From Pseudosulfitobacter pseudonitzschiae (GTDB lineage: Bacteria; Pseudomonadota; Alphaproteobacteria; Rhodobacterales; Rhodobacteraceae): 64,000 nucleotides of DNA. Numbering within the stretch: position 1 is the stretch's first letter; each line of letters starts with the position of its first letter. The notes under the pieces are model-generated. The model saw nothing but the letters and a program-made list of their open reading frames with translations. It searched no databases and was not told where the DNA came from. Shown here piece after piece: positions 9,484-20,721 of this stretch. A program made the position numbers and the translations under genes. The DNA is taken from NCBI RefSeq assembly GCF_002222635.1, contig NZ_CP022415.1:1612001-1676000 (forward strand). Reading direction: 5' to 3'.

Positions 9484-10152
9484 TCACTCCGCCCAGTATA
9501 CAGTCAGGTCGTCCAGAACCGCCGCAATCGGCGCCTCTTGGGGTGACAGGCTGGCGGCACGTTCCAGTGCCGCGCGCTTTTCCGCGCCAAAGATCACCAG
9601 ATGCTTTGACATGGCTTTGTCCAGCACTTGCGCCGACAGGCTGATGCGCGGCTCTTGGCCTTCGGCGTGGATCGGCAAGGCCACAGGGGCATCTGCAGCC
9701 AGCGCCGCCTCCAGCCCGTCAGCCCCCGGAAACAGCGATGCGGTGTGCATATCGGCCCCCATGCCCAACAGCAGAACCGATACCGGCAGATACGGGGTCA
9801 GCCCCTCGGTCGCGGTTGCAGCGCCAGCGTCAACATCCATGCCCTCGCGATAAAGCGGCTTGAACGTGGCTGCCGCCGCGCGGTTCACCAGCAGCCGCCG
9901 TCGCAACAAGGCCCCGTTCGAGCGGTCCGATGTTTCGTCAACCCAACGTTCGTCGGTCAGGGTCACGTCGACGCGGTCCCAGTCCAGCCGTGCCGCGGAC
10001 AGCACGTCAAAGATCGGACCCGGAGAAGTGCCGCCCGGCACCACCAGCGTGGCGCGCTCGTGGGTAAACAGGATGTTTTCCAAAGCCCCCGCCATTGTAT
10101 TGGCAACGTCGATGGCCAGCATGTCACGGTCTAGATATTCTTCGAACTTCAT
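9484..10152 (-). CDS. pgl: 6-phosphogluconolactonase
   Basis: Hydrolyses 6-phosphoglucono-1,5-lactone to 6-phosphogluconate. The 222-aa protein shows the phosphate-binding PGGTSP (39-44), TLTDERWV (64-71) and LLGMGADMHTASLFPG motifs of the NagB/lactonase fold. Its ATG overlaps the zwf stop by four bases (ATGA), so translation is coupled. Confidence 0.93.
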   Translation of the reverse strand: MKFEEYLDRDMLAIDVANTMAGALENILFTHERATLVVPGGTSPGPIFDVLSAARLDWDRVDVTLTDERWVDETSDRSNGALLRRRLLVNRAAAATFKPLYREGMDVDAGAATATEGLTPYLPVSVLLLGMGADMHTASLFPGADGLEAALAADAPVALPIHAEGQEPRISLSAQVLDKAMSKHLVIFGAEKRAALERAASLSPQEAPIAAVLDDLTVYWAE

Positions 10153-11603
10153 GGTTTTACCTCGCGCCAGACACGGGTGTCGCGGGCCAGCATCTGCACC
10201 GCGTCGCCGGGGCCTGAACTGCCGCTTTCATAGGGCTTGGGCACGTCACCGCGCGCCTCCCAGCCTGCGATGATCGGGTCGGTCCAGGCCCAGGCGGCCT
10301 CGACCTCGTCGCCGCGCATGAACAGCGTCTGGTTGCCACGGATCACATCCATAATCAGCCGCTCATAGGCGTCGGGCGGATCCTCGGCGTCCTCGCCAAG
10401 CGCCTCGGCAAAGGTCATGTCCAAAGGCACATCGACCAGTCGCATTCCCCCCGGTCCGGGTTCCTTGATGGTCACGTTCAGGGTGATACCTTCGTTCGGT
10501 TGCAGGCGGATCGACAGAGTGTTGCGGTGGTCCTGCTTCTCGCCAAAGATCGAATGGTTCAACTCTTTGAACACAACCGAAATCTCGCTCGACCGGGTCA
10601 CAAGCCGCTTGCCGGTGCGCAGGTAAAACGGCGTGCCGGCCCAACGCCAGTTGGAAATGCCTACCTTCATCGCCACATAGCTTTCAGTGCGCGAGCGCGG
10701 GTCTTCCACCGCCTCGCGGTAGCCTGGACCATCGCCGCTGGCGTCATATTGACCGCGCACAACATGATGCGGGGCCACCGGATCAAGCGCGCGGATCACT
10801 TTCAGTTTTTCATCCCGCACCGCGTCAGGGTCGAATTTGCTGGGAGGCTCCATCGCAATCAGGCACAGCAACTGCATCAGGTGGTTTTGCACCATATCGC
10901 GCATCGCACCCGAGCGGTCATAATAATCGCCCCTGCCCCCGACCCCCACGGTTTCGGCCACGGTGATCTGGATGTGATCAACGTATTGCGAATTCCACAG
11001 CGGCTCGAACAGCATGTTGCCAAAGCGCACGGCCATCAGGTTCTGCACCGTCTCTTTGCCCAGATAATGGTCAATCCGGTAAATCTGGCTTTCGTCAAAG
11101 TGTTCGGCCAGCGACGCGTTCAGCGCCTTGGCGGTGACCAAATCGCGACCAAAGGGTTTTTCAACCACAATCCGCGTCTGATCGTTGGTCAGTTCCCATT
11201 TGTGCAGCCGTGACGCCAGATCGCCAAACAGACTGGGCGCAACCGAGAAATAATAGGCCCGCACCACGTCGCGCCCATCCATCAGCTTGACCATCTCGGG
11301 CCAGCCGTCATCGCCCATTGCGTCAACCGTCACATATTCCAGCCGCGCCTGAAACGCTTCAAGCGTGCCGTCGTCACAGGATTTGCCACCGCCAAATTCC
11401 CGAATCGCATCGGCAACAAAGCTGCGGTATTCGTCCGCAGACATCTCGGCACGCGCGGCACCGATCACCCGCGCATCCTCGGGCATTTGCCCTGCACAGA
11501 ACCGCCGGAACAGGCCCGGCAGGATCTTGCGACGGGCCAGATCACCTGTGCCCCCGAAAATGACCAGATCAAAAGTATCGACCGGAATGACGCGCGAAAC
11601 CAT
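10149..11603 (-). CDS. zwf: glucose-6-phosphate 1-dehydrogenase
   Basis: Oxidises glucose 6-phosphate with NAD(P)+, the entry to the Entner-Doudoroff and oxidative pentose phosphate routes. The nucleotide-binding motif GGTGDLARRK is at residues 17-26 and the active-site RIDHYLGKE at 176-184. The ATG at 11603 (484 aa) is chosen over an upstream ATG because it gives the usual family length and has an AAGGG site upstream. It is the first gene of zwf-pgl-pgi and divergent from the radical SAM gene. Confidence 0.95.
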   Translation of the reverse strand: MVSRVIPVDTFDLVIFGGTGDLARRKILPGLFRRFCAGQMPEDARVIGAARAEMSADEYRSFVADAIREFGGGKSCDDGTLEAFQARLEYVTVDAMGDDGWPEMVKLMDGRDVVRAYYFSVAPSLFGDLASRLHKWELTNDQTRIVVEKPFGRDLVTAKALNASLAEHFDESQIYRIDHYLGKETVQNLMAVRFGNMLFEPLWNSQYVDHIQITVAETVGVGGRGDYYDRSGAMRDMVQNHLMQLLCLIAMEPPSKFDPDAVRDEKLKVIRALDPVAPHHVVRGQYDASGDGPGYREAVEDPRSRTESYVAMKVGISNWRWAGTPFYLRTGKRLVTRSSEISVVFKELNHSIFGEKQDHRNTLSIRLQPNEGITLNVTIKEPGPGGMRLVDVPLDMTFAEALGEDAEDPPDAYERLIMDVIRGNQTLFMRGDEVEAAWAWTDPIIAGWEARGDVPKPYESGSSGPGDAVQMLARDTRVWREVKP

Positions 11604-11756
11604 GCTGTAAGCCCTTGTTTCTCTCTGTGTTAGCGCAAACATGACGCAATTTGCGCCCAATCACAATAGTGTCAGGGCAAGTGCTGCGGCTGTTCTTGTC
11701 TTTGCGGGTACCCTACCACAAATGAAACACAGGCAAAGACCGGAGGACTCGCCAAG

Positions 11757-12716
11757 ATGAAAGACATCGTAGATGCACAGCAAGGCGGCAATGCGGGTAA
11801 ATTTCAGAACCCCGCGCGCACGGCCAAGGGCGAAGAGCGTGCAACCGTCGCCCTGTCGCACCCCGAAACGCTGTGGTTCAACACCGGCACCCTGTGCAAC
11901 ATCGAATGTGCGAACTGCTATATCGAAAGCAGCCCCACCAATGACGCGCTGGTCTACATCACTGCCGGTGAAGTGCGCGACTATCTCGACCAATTGTCCG
12001 ACCGCGCTTGGCCAGTGACAGAAATCGGCTTTACCGGCGGCGAACCGTTCATGAACCCCGCGATGATCGACATCACGCAGGCCGCGCTGGAACGCGGTTA
12101 CAATGTGCTGATCCTGACCAATGCGATGCGCCCGATGATGCGCAAAAAGATGCAGGACGGGCTGGTACGGCTGAACGCCGATTACCCCGACAAGCTGACT
12201 TTGCGGGTTTCGGTCGATCACCACCGCGCCGATCTGCACGATGCAGAACGGGGCAAAGGCAGCTTTGACAAGACGCTAAAGGGCATGGAATGGCTGCGCG
12301 ACCACGGGTTCCGCATGGCGGTTGCGGGCCGGTCGATTTTCGAAGAAGACGAAGCGACATCGCGCGCAGGTTATGCCGGATTCTTCGCGCATTATGGCTT
12401 TAATATCGACGCGTACAACCCTGCGATGACTGTACTTTTCCCTGAAATGGACGAAACAGTCGAAGTGCCCGAAATCACAACTGCGTGCTGGGGTATTCTG
12501 AACAAATCCCCCGACGCGGTCATGTGCGCCTCGTCGCGCATGGTGGTCAAACGCAAGGGCGCCGAACGCCCTGCGGTACTGGCCTGCACCCTGTTGCCAT
12601 ATGCCCCCGAATTCGAACTGGGCAGCACGTTACAACAGGCCGAAGTCCCCGTGGCGCTGAACCACCCCCATTGCGCCAAATTCTGCGTTCTGGGCGGGGC
12701 CAGCTGCTCGGGCTAG
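11757..12716 (+). CDS. radical SAM protein with cysteine-rich C-terminal (SPASM/Twitch-like) region
   Basis: The 319-aa protein has the radical SAM cluster motif C47-x3-C51-x2-C54 and the GFTGGEPF motif (91-98) that contacts SAM. Six further cysteines (C244, C257, C277, C306, C310, C317) fill the C-terminal third. That pattern suggests at least one auxiliary iron-sulfur cluster, as in SPASM or Twitch domains. The protein ends only two residues after the last cysteine. Such proteins often modify peptides or build cofactors, but no precursor peptide or partner gene is adjacent. The start has a GGAGG site 9 nt upstream. It converges with usg 9 bp away. The specific reaction is unknown. Confidence 0.85.
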   Translation: MKDIVDAQQGGNAGKFQNPARTAKGEERATVALSHPETLWFNTGTLCNIECANCYIESSPTNDALVYITAGEVRDYLDQLSDRAWPVTEIGFTGGEPFMNPAMIDITQAALERGYNVLILTNAMRPMMRKKMQDGLVRLNADYPDKLTLRVSVDHHRADLHDAERGKGSFDKTLKGMEWLRDHGFRMAVAGRSIFEEDEATSRAGYAGFFAHYGFNIDAYNPAMTVLFPEMDETVEVPEITTACWGILNKSPDAVMCASSRMVVKRKGAERPAVLACTLLPYAPEFELGSTLQQAEVPVALNHPHCAKFCVLGGASCSG

Positions 12717-12725
12717 GCCCGCGCG

Positions 12726-12995
12726 CTAGTGAATGCGGAATTCACCCACCTGATTGCGCCATTCCCCCGGCGCAATCAGCTTTCGGTGGATAAAACGCAC
12801 AGAATGTAACGGCCCCTCGATTTCGCGCTGCCAGAATTCGACAAATTCGAACAATCGCGGATGGTCGGGCGCTGTGTCGTAATCCTGCCATGTATAGCTG
12901 TTCAGCACATGGACATAGTCGGGCATGTGATAGAAAAATTCGGCCGTGGTCAGGCCATAGCCCTTCAACATCATTTCTGTTTCCGAGACCTGCAT
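12726..12995 (-). CDS. usg: Usg family protein
   Basis: This small soluble protein (89 aa) has the Usg-type start followed by LKGYGLTTAEFFYHMPDY, then FVEFWQREIEGPLHSVRF near the C-terminus. The family is widespread in alphaproteobacteria but has no firm function. The ATG at 12995 has AAAGGTG 6 nt upstream. An ATG at 13010 would add five residues and is the alternative. It converges with the radical SAM gene and is divergent from gyrA. Confidence 0.75.
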   Translation of the reverse strand: MQVSETEMMLKGYGLTTAEFFYHMPDYVHVLNSYTWQDYDTAPDHPRLFEFVEFWQREIEGPLHSVRFIHRKLIAPGEWRNQVGEFRIH

Positions 12996-13184
12996 TTGCG
13001 CACCTTTCATGCTGCTTTTCTTTTATCCTGCCACAGTCAGATTACTTTTCAATAAAAACAATGTGTTGGCAATCTACTCGCTGTGCTGCCAACGCTGCGG
13101 GACCGGCTGCCATTGCACCTTATATGCTGCATCTGATAGGGTTTCTCACAACATATAGACACTCAGAAAAAGACGGGCAGCCAC

Positions 13185-15956
<2,772 letters not shown>

Positions 15957-15980
15957 GCATCTGGATTAAGACTTAATAAT

Positions 15981-16014
15981 CGCGGCGGCCTAGTAATAGG
16001 GCCGCCGCGGTTTT
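15981..16014 (+). terminator. Rho-independent terminator of gyrA
   Basis: Twenty-four nt after the gyrA stop lies a perfect 10-bp stem CGCGGCGGCC/GGCCGCCGCG with a 9-nt loop, followed by GTTTTCGTTT. This is a strong intrinsic terminator. Confidence 0.85.
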
Positions 16015-16132
16015 CGTTTCCGGCGGCTGCGGCAGAACGCGCAGCGCTTTGGTGGCCGGCCTTTGGTGTCTGCTTAACCAGCTGGCAATCGGTTTGGTTC
16101 ATTCTGTCCGCAAATTGACCAAGGGAACCGGA

Positions 16133-16483
16133 ATGAACCTTTATCACTGCCTGATCGACCTGAAACATGACGCCAAGGCGCTGACCTTTGCCAAGGCACT
16201 GGATGACTGGATGGTGCACCTGCAAAACGCCGGTGCGATTCAGGGCTGGCGATTGTTGCGGCGCAAACTGAACCTTGCATCGGGCGGGCACCGCGATTTC
16301 ATGCTCGAAATCGAAGTCCGTGATTTGCAGCAACTGGATCAGGCCTTTCGCCTGTCCGGCCAGCAAGACGAGGATGTCGCAGCACTGCATCGCGCGGTAC
16401 ATGACCATGTCGCGCTGGCCGATTTCGGCCTGTACCGCCCCTTCCCCGACCCCGAAAGGTCAGAGAGGATGGCATTGATCTAG
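16133..16483 (+). CDS. small conserved protein (DUF6614-like)
   Basis: The 116-aa soluble protein begins MNLYHCLIDLKHDAKALTF and looks like a single dimeric alpha/beta ferredoxin-like fold. I associate it with the DUF6614 family of unknown function seen in Rhodobacterales. The ATG at 16133 follows AAGGGAACC. It converges with the M32 carboxypeptidase gene. Confidence 0.65.
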   Translation: MNLYHCLIDLKHDAKALTFAKALDDWMVHLQNAGAIQGWRLLRRKLNLASGGHRDFMLEIEVRDLQQLDQAFRLSGQQDEDVAALHRAVHDHVALADFGLYRPFPDPERSERMALI

Positions 16484-16495
16484 GACGGCAAGCCC

Positions 16496-17971
16496 TCAGA
16501 GCTTGTAGATGCCTTTGAACTTGGCTGTGAGATAGTCCAGCAAGGGGGCCTCGGTCGGCTCCATGCCGCTGGCCATCGTGATGGTCACGCGCGGCTCGTA
16601 AAGGCCGCCGTTCACCTGAACATTGTCGCGCAGCCAGTCGGTGGCGGGTACGGTGTTGCCTTGGGCCAGATGGTCGTCCAGATCGGGTACTGCCGTGCGC
16701 AACGCCTGATTCAGACACCCCGCATAAACATTGCCCAGCGAATAGGTGGGAAAATAACCGAACAGCCCCACCGACCAATGCACATCCTGCAACACGCCAT
16801 TGCTGGCCTTGTCGACCGCATAGCCAAAGTCGGCCTTGAAGCGGTCGTTCCAAGCAGCCTCAAGGTCTGCAACCGCCAGATTGCCCGACATCAGCGCCCG
16901 TTCCAGATCAAACCGCAGCATGACATGCAGGTTATACTGCACCTCGTCCGCTTCGGTGCGGATATAGCCATTGTTGACACTGTTGACGCAGCCGTAAAAC
17001 GCATCCTCGTCCGCGATGCCAAAATCCCCAAAGGCGTCCTTCATCTGGCCGAACAGCCAACCTGTAAAGGCGCGACTGCGCCCGATCTGGTTCTCGTAGA
17101 TACGGCTTTGGCTTTCGTGCACGCCCATCGATGCACCGCTGCCCAGCGGTGTCAGCAAATAGGCCTGGTCGATGTTCTGTTCATAGGCCGCGTGGCCGAC
17201 CTCGTGGATGGTCGAATAAAAGCAGTTGAACGGATCTGTGGGCGTGGTGCGTGTGGTAATGCGCACATCGTTGCCGCTGCCCGAGCTAAACGGATGCACC
17301 GCCTTGTCCACGCGGCCGCGCTGCATGTCATATCCAAAGGTGCGCGCCAGATGGCGGCTCAGCTTCATTTGCGCGCCTTCGTCATAGGTGCCGCTTAGCG
17401 CCACGGGCTTTTCCGCGTCCAGCACAGCGGCGCGCAGATCGGTCAGCGCCGGACGCATGGCCGAAAAGATCGCCTCGATCTCGGCGCCGGTGGTGCCTGG
17501 TTCATAGTCTTGCAGCATCGCGTCATAAAGATCGCCGCCTGCGGCCAGTGCCGCGCCCTCCTCACGCTTGAGGGCCACGACCTCTTCCAGCACCGGAGCG
17601 AAGGCAGCAAAATCGTTTTCGGCCCGTGCTTCGGCCCATTTGCCCTGCGCCACGGATGTCAGCCGCGCCAGTTTCGTGGCCAATGCAGCGGGTACTTTGG
17701 TGGCGCGGGCATGGCTGCGGCGGATGTGGCGCATCTGTGCTTGCCCCACCGCGTCCAGCGCGCTGTCGTCGATACCAGCCAGCCATTCCCCCATTTGCGG
17801 AGCAGTGCGGCGTGCGTGCAAAACAGCCTCCATCGCGGCCATTTCCTCACCCCGTTGGTCGGCGGCGCCGCGTGGCATCATGGTTTCCTGATCCCAGCCC
17901 AGACGTCCCGCCACTTGGGCCAAAGCCTGTGTGTCACGGTCGAATGCCATCAGCGCGTCATAGAGGGTCAT
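16496..17971 (-). CDS. M32 family metallocarboxypeptidase (Taq-type)
   Basis: This 491-aa cytoplasmic zinc carboxypeptidase removes C-terminal residues from peptides. The zinc motif HEVGH is at residues 256-260 inside TIHEVGHAAYEQN, and the third-ligand region follows in GVHESQSRIYEN, both characteristic of M32. Length is typical. The gene starts 5 nt after the ctaA stop on the same strand, so the two may be cotranscribed, though no functional link is known. Confidence 0.9.
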   Translation of the reverse strand: MTLYDALMAFDRDTQALAQVAGRLGWDQETMMPRGAADQRGEEMAAMEAVLHARRTAPQMGEWLAGIDDSALDAVGQAQMRHIRRSHARATKVPAALATKLARLTSVAQGKWAEARAENDFAAFAPVLEEVVALKREEGAALAAGGDLYDAMLQDYEPGTTGAEIEAIFSAMRPALTDLRAAVLDAEKPVALSGTYDEGAQMKLSRHLARTFGYDMQRGRVDKAVHPFSSGSGNDVRITTRTTPTDPFNCFYSTIHEVGHAAYEQNIDQAYLLTPLGSGASMGVHESQSRIYENQIGRSRAFTGWLFGQMKDAFGDFGIADEDAFYGCVNSVNNGYIRTEADEVQYNLHVMLRFDLERALMSGNLAVADLEAAWNDRFKADFGYAVDKASNGVLQDVHWSVGLFGYFPTYSLGNVYAGCLNQALRTAVPDLDDHLAQGNTVPATDWLRDNVQVNGGLYEPRVTITMASGMEPTEAPLLDYLTAKFKGIYKL

Positions 17972-17976
17972 GTAAA

Positions 17977-19128
17977 TCAGCCTTCACGGATTGAGGATTG
18001 GATAGGGTAAGCAGTGAGGAATCGCGCCCGCAGGATCAAGACCCACAGGATCACGGCAAGCCCTTGGTGCAGGATCGCCACTTGCCACGGCGCGCCATAC
18101 AATACGGTGATGATGCCAAGGGCGATCTGCAACGCAAGGGCTGCAAAAACCGCGTTGAACGCAAACCGTGTGCGCCGGTGCGCGCTGCGCCGACCGCGCA
18201 GCCATACAACCACGCCAAACGCAGCCAGAAGATACCCCGCAATGCGGTGGATGAACTGCACCAGCCCGGGGCTTTCAAAGATGTTGCGCCACATGGGTTC
18301 GACCGGAAACGCGTTGGGCGGAAACCATTGCCCCCCCATCATCGGCCAATCGGTATAACTGCGGCCCGCGTCAATGCCCGCCACCAGCGCGCCGATCAGG
18401 ATTTGCAGAAACGCAAAGTGCAGCAGGCCGGTGGACAGACCGAACAGCTTGGCCTCCTTGCTGCGGCGTGCCTGCATCAGATCGCGCTCGGTGCGGCCCA
18501 ACAGCAATATGTACCACGTCAGGAAACCCAGAATGATAAACGCCAGCCCCAGATGGGTGGCAAGCCGGTAGCTGGCGACGCTGGTTGCTCCTTCGCCTTG
18601 GGTCACACCGCTGGCGACCATCCACCAGCCGATCGCGCCTTGGGCACCGCCCAGCAGACCCACCAGCCACAGCCGTTTACCCCACCCCACGGGCACCTGA
18701 CGGCGCACCGCGAAATAGCCAAAGCCCACCGCCCAAACCAGCCCGATCACACGGCCAAGCTGACGATGGCCCCACTCCCACCAATAGATCGCTTTGAAAT
18801 CCGACAGGTCCATCCACTGGTTCATGATGCGGAACTGGTCAATCGCCTGATATTTGGCAAATTCCTCTTCCCAATGCGCCTGCGTCAGAGGCGGCATTGC
18901 ACCGGTAAACGGTTTCCATTCGGTGATCGACAATCCGCTATCGGTCAGCCGTGTCAGCCCGCCGACAGCGATCATAATGAACACCAGCGCGAACAGGATC
19001 ATCAGCCAGATGCGAATGCCCCGTCGTGCGCCACCACGTCCACGGTCGATCACGCCTTTGGCCGGTGTGTTTTGCGCCGCAACCTCGGGGCTTGCGACCT
19101 CTTCGAAAATGCTACGTTTGCCGCTCAT
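17977..19128 (-). CDS. ctaA: heme A synthase (COX15/CtaA)
   Basis: This inner-membrane enzyme converts heme O to heme A for cytochrome c oxidase. The 383-aa protein has a soluble N-terminal tail of about 35 residues and about eight membrane helices. Its conserved histidines lie in WEWGHRQLGR, ATHLGLAF, FIHRIAGY and LHQGLAV, the expected heme ligands of type-2 (alphaproteobacterial/mitochondrial) CtaA. The cox genes are not in the window. Confidence 0.93.
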   Translation of the reverse strand: MSGKRSIFEEVASPEVAAQNTPAKGVIDRGRGGARRGIRIWLMILFALVFIMIAVGGLTRLTDSGLSITEWKPFTGAMPPLTQAHWEEEFAKYQAIDQFRIMNQWMDLSDFKAIYWWEWGHRQLGRVIGLVWAVGFGYFAVRRQVPVGWGKRLWLVGLLGGAQGAIGWWMVASGVTQGEGATSVASYRLATHLGLAFIILGFLTWYILLLGRTERDLMQARRSKEAKLFGLSTGLLHFAFLQILIGALVAGIDAGRSYTDWPMMGGQWFPPNAFPVEPMWRNIFESPGLVQFIHRIAGYLLAAFGVVVWLRGRRSAHRRTRFAFNAVFAALALQIALGIITVLYGAPWQVAILHQGLAVILWVLILRARFLTAYPIQSSIREG

Positions 19129-19187
19129 TGTCTGGTCCTCGTCTTTGGGCGCAACCTAGGGCCGCGCTGCATGATGGTCCAGAACCT

Positions 19188-19925
19188 TCATCCCCGCTTT
19201 TGCGCCCATCGGACCATCTGCCGCATCACCCCGTGCAACATCTGCACATCGGCGCGGGTCAGGGGCATACGGCTCCACATATTGCGCAGGTTGGTGCGCA
19301 TGCTGGCGGATTTATGTTCGGGAAAGAAAAAGCCGGCCTCGTCCAGCGCATCTTCGTAATGCACAGCCAGATGTTCAACTTCGACGCCCTGCGCCCAGTC
19401 GGTGCCCGCCATCTCGTCACTGCGCGGCACGACCTCGCCGCTGGCGCGCATCCATTCATAGCCCACCAACAACACGCATTGCGCCAGATTAAGCGAGGCA
19501 AACCTGGGATTCACCGGCACCGAGATGATCGCATTGGCGCGCGCGATGTCCTCATTCTCCAACCCGGCCCGTTCGGGGCCGAACATCACCGCAACCTTCT
19601 GGCCCGTCGCAATGCGCAGCGCGGCGTCGCGCATTGCCTCTTCGGGTGACAGCACCGGTTTGGTCAGATCCCGCGCCCGCGCCGTGGTCGCATAAACATA
19701 GGTACAGTCCTGCAAGGCATCGGGCAGATCGGGCGACACCTGTGCATCGTCCAGCAACCGCCCCGCCCCTGAGGCCAGCGCCACAGCGGCCGGATTGGGC
19801 CAACCGTCGCGCGGTGCGACAATGCGCATCCGGTCCAGCCCAAAGTTCCACATCGCCCGCGCGGCGGACCCGATGTTTTCGCCCATCTGCGGGCGCACCA
19901 GCACAAAAAAAGGAATATCGCTCAT
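19188..19925 (-). CDS. trmJ: tRNA (cytidine/uridine-2'-O-)-methyltransferase TrmJ (SpoU family)
   Basis: A SPOUT methyltransferase that 2'-O-methylates the tRNA anticodon loop, usually at position 32. The three SpoU motifs are present: RPQMGENIGSAARAM with N17 (about 11-25), VMFGPERAGL (113-122) and SLNLAQC (144-150). The ATG at 19925 (245 aa) follows a GGGGCGGA site; further in-frame sequence upstream would run into the opposite gene's leader. It is divergent from the ThiE-like gene. Confidence 0.85.
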   Translation of the reverse strand: MSDIPFFVLVRPQMGENIGSAARAMWNFGLDRMRIVAPRDGWPNPAAVALASGAGRLLDDAQVSPDLPDALQDCTYVYATTARARDLTKPVLSPEEAMRDAALRIATGQKVAVMFGPERAGLENEDIARANAIISVPVNPRFASLNLAQCVLLVGYEWMRASGEVVPRSDEMAGTDWAQGVEVEHLAVHYEDALDEAGFFFPEHKSASMRTNLRNMWSRMPLTRADVQMLHGVMRQMVRWAQKRG

Positions 19926-20045
19926 TCCGCCCCCATACAGCGCCCTGCGCGGGTGGAAAAGCCCCCCAGCGCACGCAGGCTGTTGTTTCCTTTCGCCGCG
20001 CGATCCGCTATCTGCGCTGCCAGTGACGACAAAGGACCAAAAATC

Positions 20046-20663
20046 ATGGCCGAGACCGAGCAGCCGCAACTTTACCTCATCAGCCCTCCCGAACTGGAAC
20101 TGTCGCAGTTTCCCGACGTGTTGGCACGGGTGATGGACGCCCATCCCGTCGCCTGTGTGCGTCTGGCGTTGGACACAAAAGACGAAGACCGCCTGTCGCG
20201 TGCCGCCGATGCGCTGCGCGAAGTGACCCATGCGCGCGATGTGGCGCTGGTGATCAACGATTTTGTACCGCTGGCCGAACGGCTGGGTCTGGACGGCGTG
20301 CATTTGGGGGCTGGCGGTTCTGTACGCGATGCCCGCAAGGCGCTGGGTGCGGATGCCATTGTGGGCGCGTTCTGCGGTATTTCACGTCACGATGGCCTGT
20401 CCGCTGGTGAAGCGGGCGCGGATTACGTCAGCTTTGGCCCCGTGCGCCCCGATGCGCTGCACGAGTCAGTCTTTGTCGAACAAGAACTGCTTCAGTGGTG
20501 GTCAGAAGTGATCGAAGTGCCCGTAATCGCCGAAGGCAATCTTGATCGCGCGCACATCACATCGCTGGCGCCTTTCACCGACTTTTTCGGCATCGGTATG
20601 GAAATCTGGGGCGAGGATGACCCCGCCGCAGCTCTGACTGCCCTTCTGGCGGACATTCAATAA
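20046..20663 (+). CDS. ThiE/TenI-like protein (thiamine phosphate synthase fold)
   Basis: The 205-aa protein follows the ThiE TIM-barrel pattern, with VINDFVPLAERLGLDGVHLG, FCGISRHDGLSAGEAGADY and YVSFGPV. However, the residues that bind the pyrimidine and pyrophosphate in true ThiE are altered. The early strand reads CVRLALD rather than the usual Q-R-K pattern, and the loop after FGPV lacks the normal T-x-TK. It may be a thiamine phosphate synthase paralogue with another job, such as TenI-like. The start follows AAAGGACC. No other thi gene is nearby. Confidence 0.7.
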   Translation: MAETEQPQLYLISPPELELSQFPDVLARVMDAHPVACVRLALDTKDEDRLSRAADALREVTHARDVALVINDFVPLAERLGLDGVHLGAGGSVRDARKALGADAIVGAFCGISRHDGLSAGEAGADYVSFGPVRPDALHESVFVEQELLQWWSEVIEVPVIAEGNLDRAHITSLAPFTDFFGIGMEIWGEDDPAAALTALLADIQ

Positions 20664-20696
20664 CGTCCCAGAGGGCAGACTTGCACTACAAACGGC

Positions 20697-20721
20697 AGCG
20701 GGTGTTATAAAAACACCCGCT
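20697..20721. terminator. perfect hairpin between convergent ThiE-like and HupE genes
   Basis: A 10-bp stem AGCGGGTGTT/AACACCCGCT with an ATAAA loop overlaps the last codons of the HupE gene and lies 34 bp after the ThiE-like stop. Neither side has a U-tract, so it may act as an mRNA 3'-end stabiliser or a weak bidirectional terminator. Confidence 0.4.

Noticed and set aside
8167-9546. 459-codon plus-strand frame over pgi
   Set aside because: Composition typical of an antisense shadow; pgi motifs are intact on the minus strand.
17998-19359. 453-codon plus-strand frame over ctaA
   Set aside because: Antisense shadow; the membrane protein on the minus strand is well supported.
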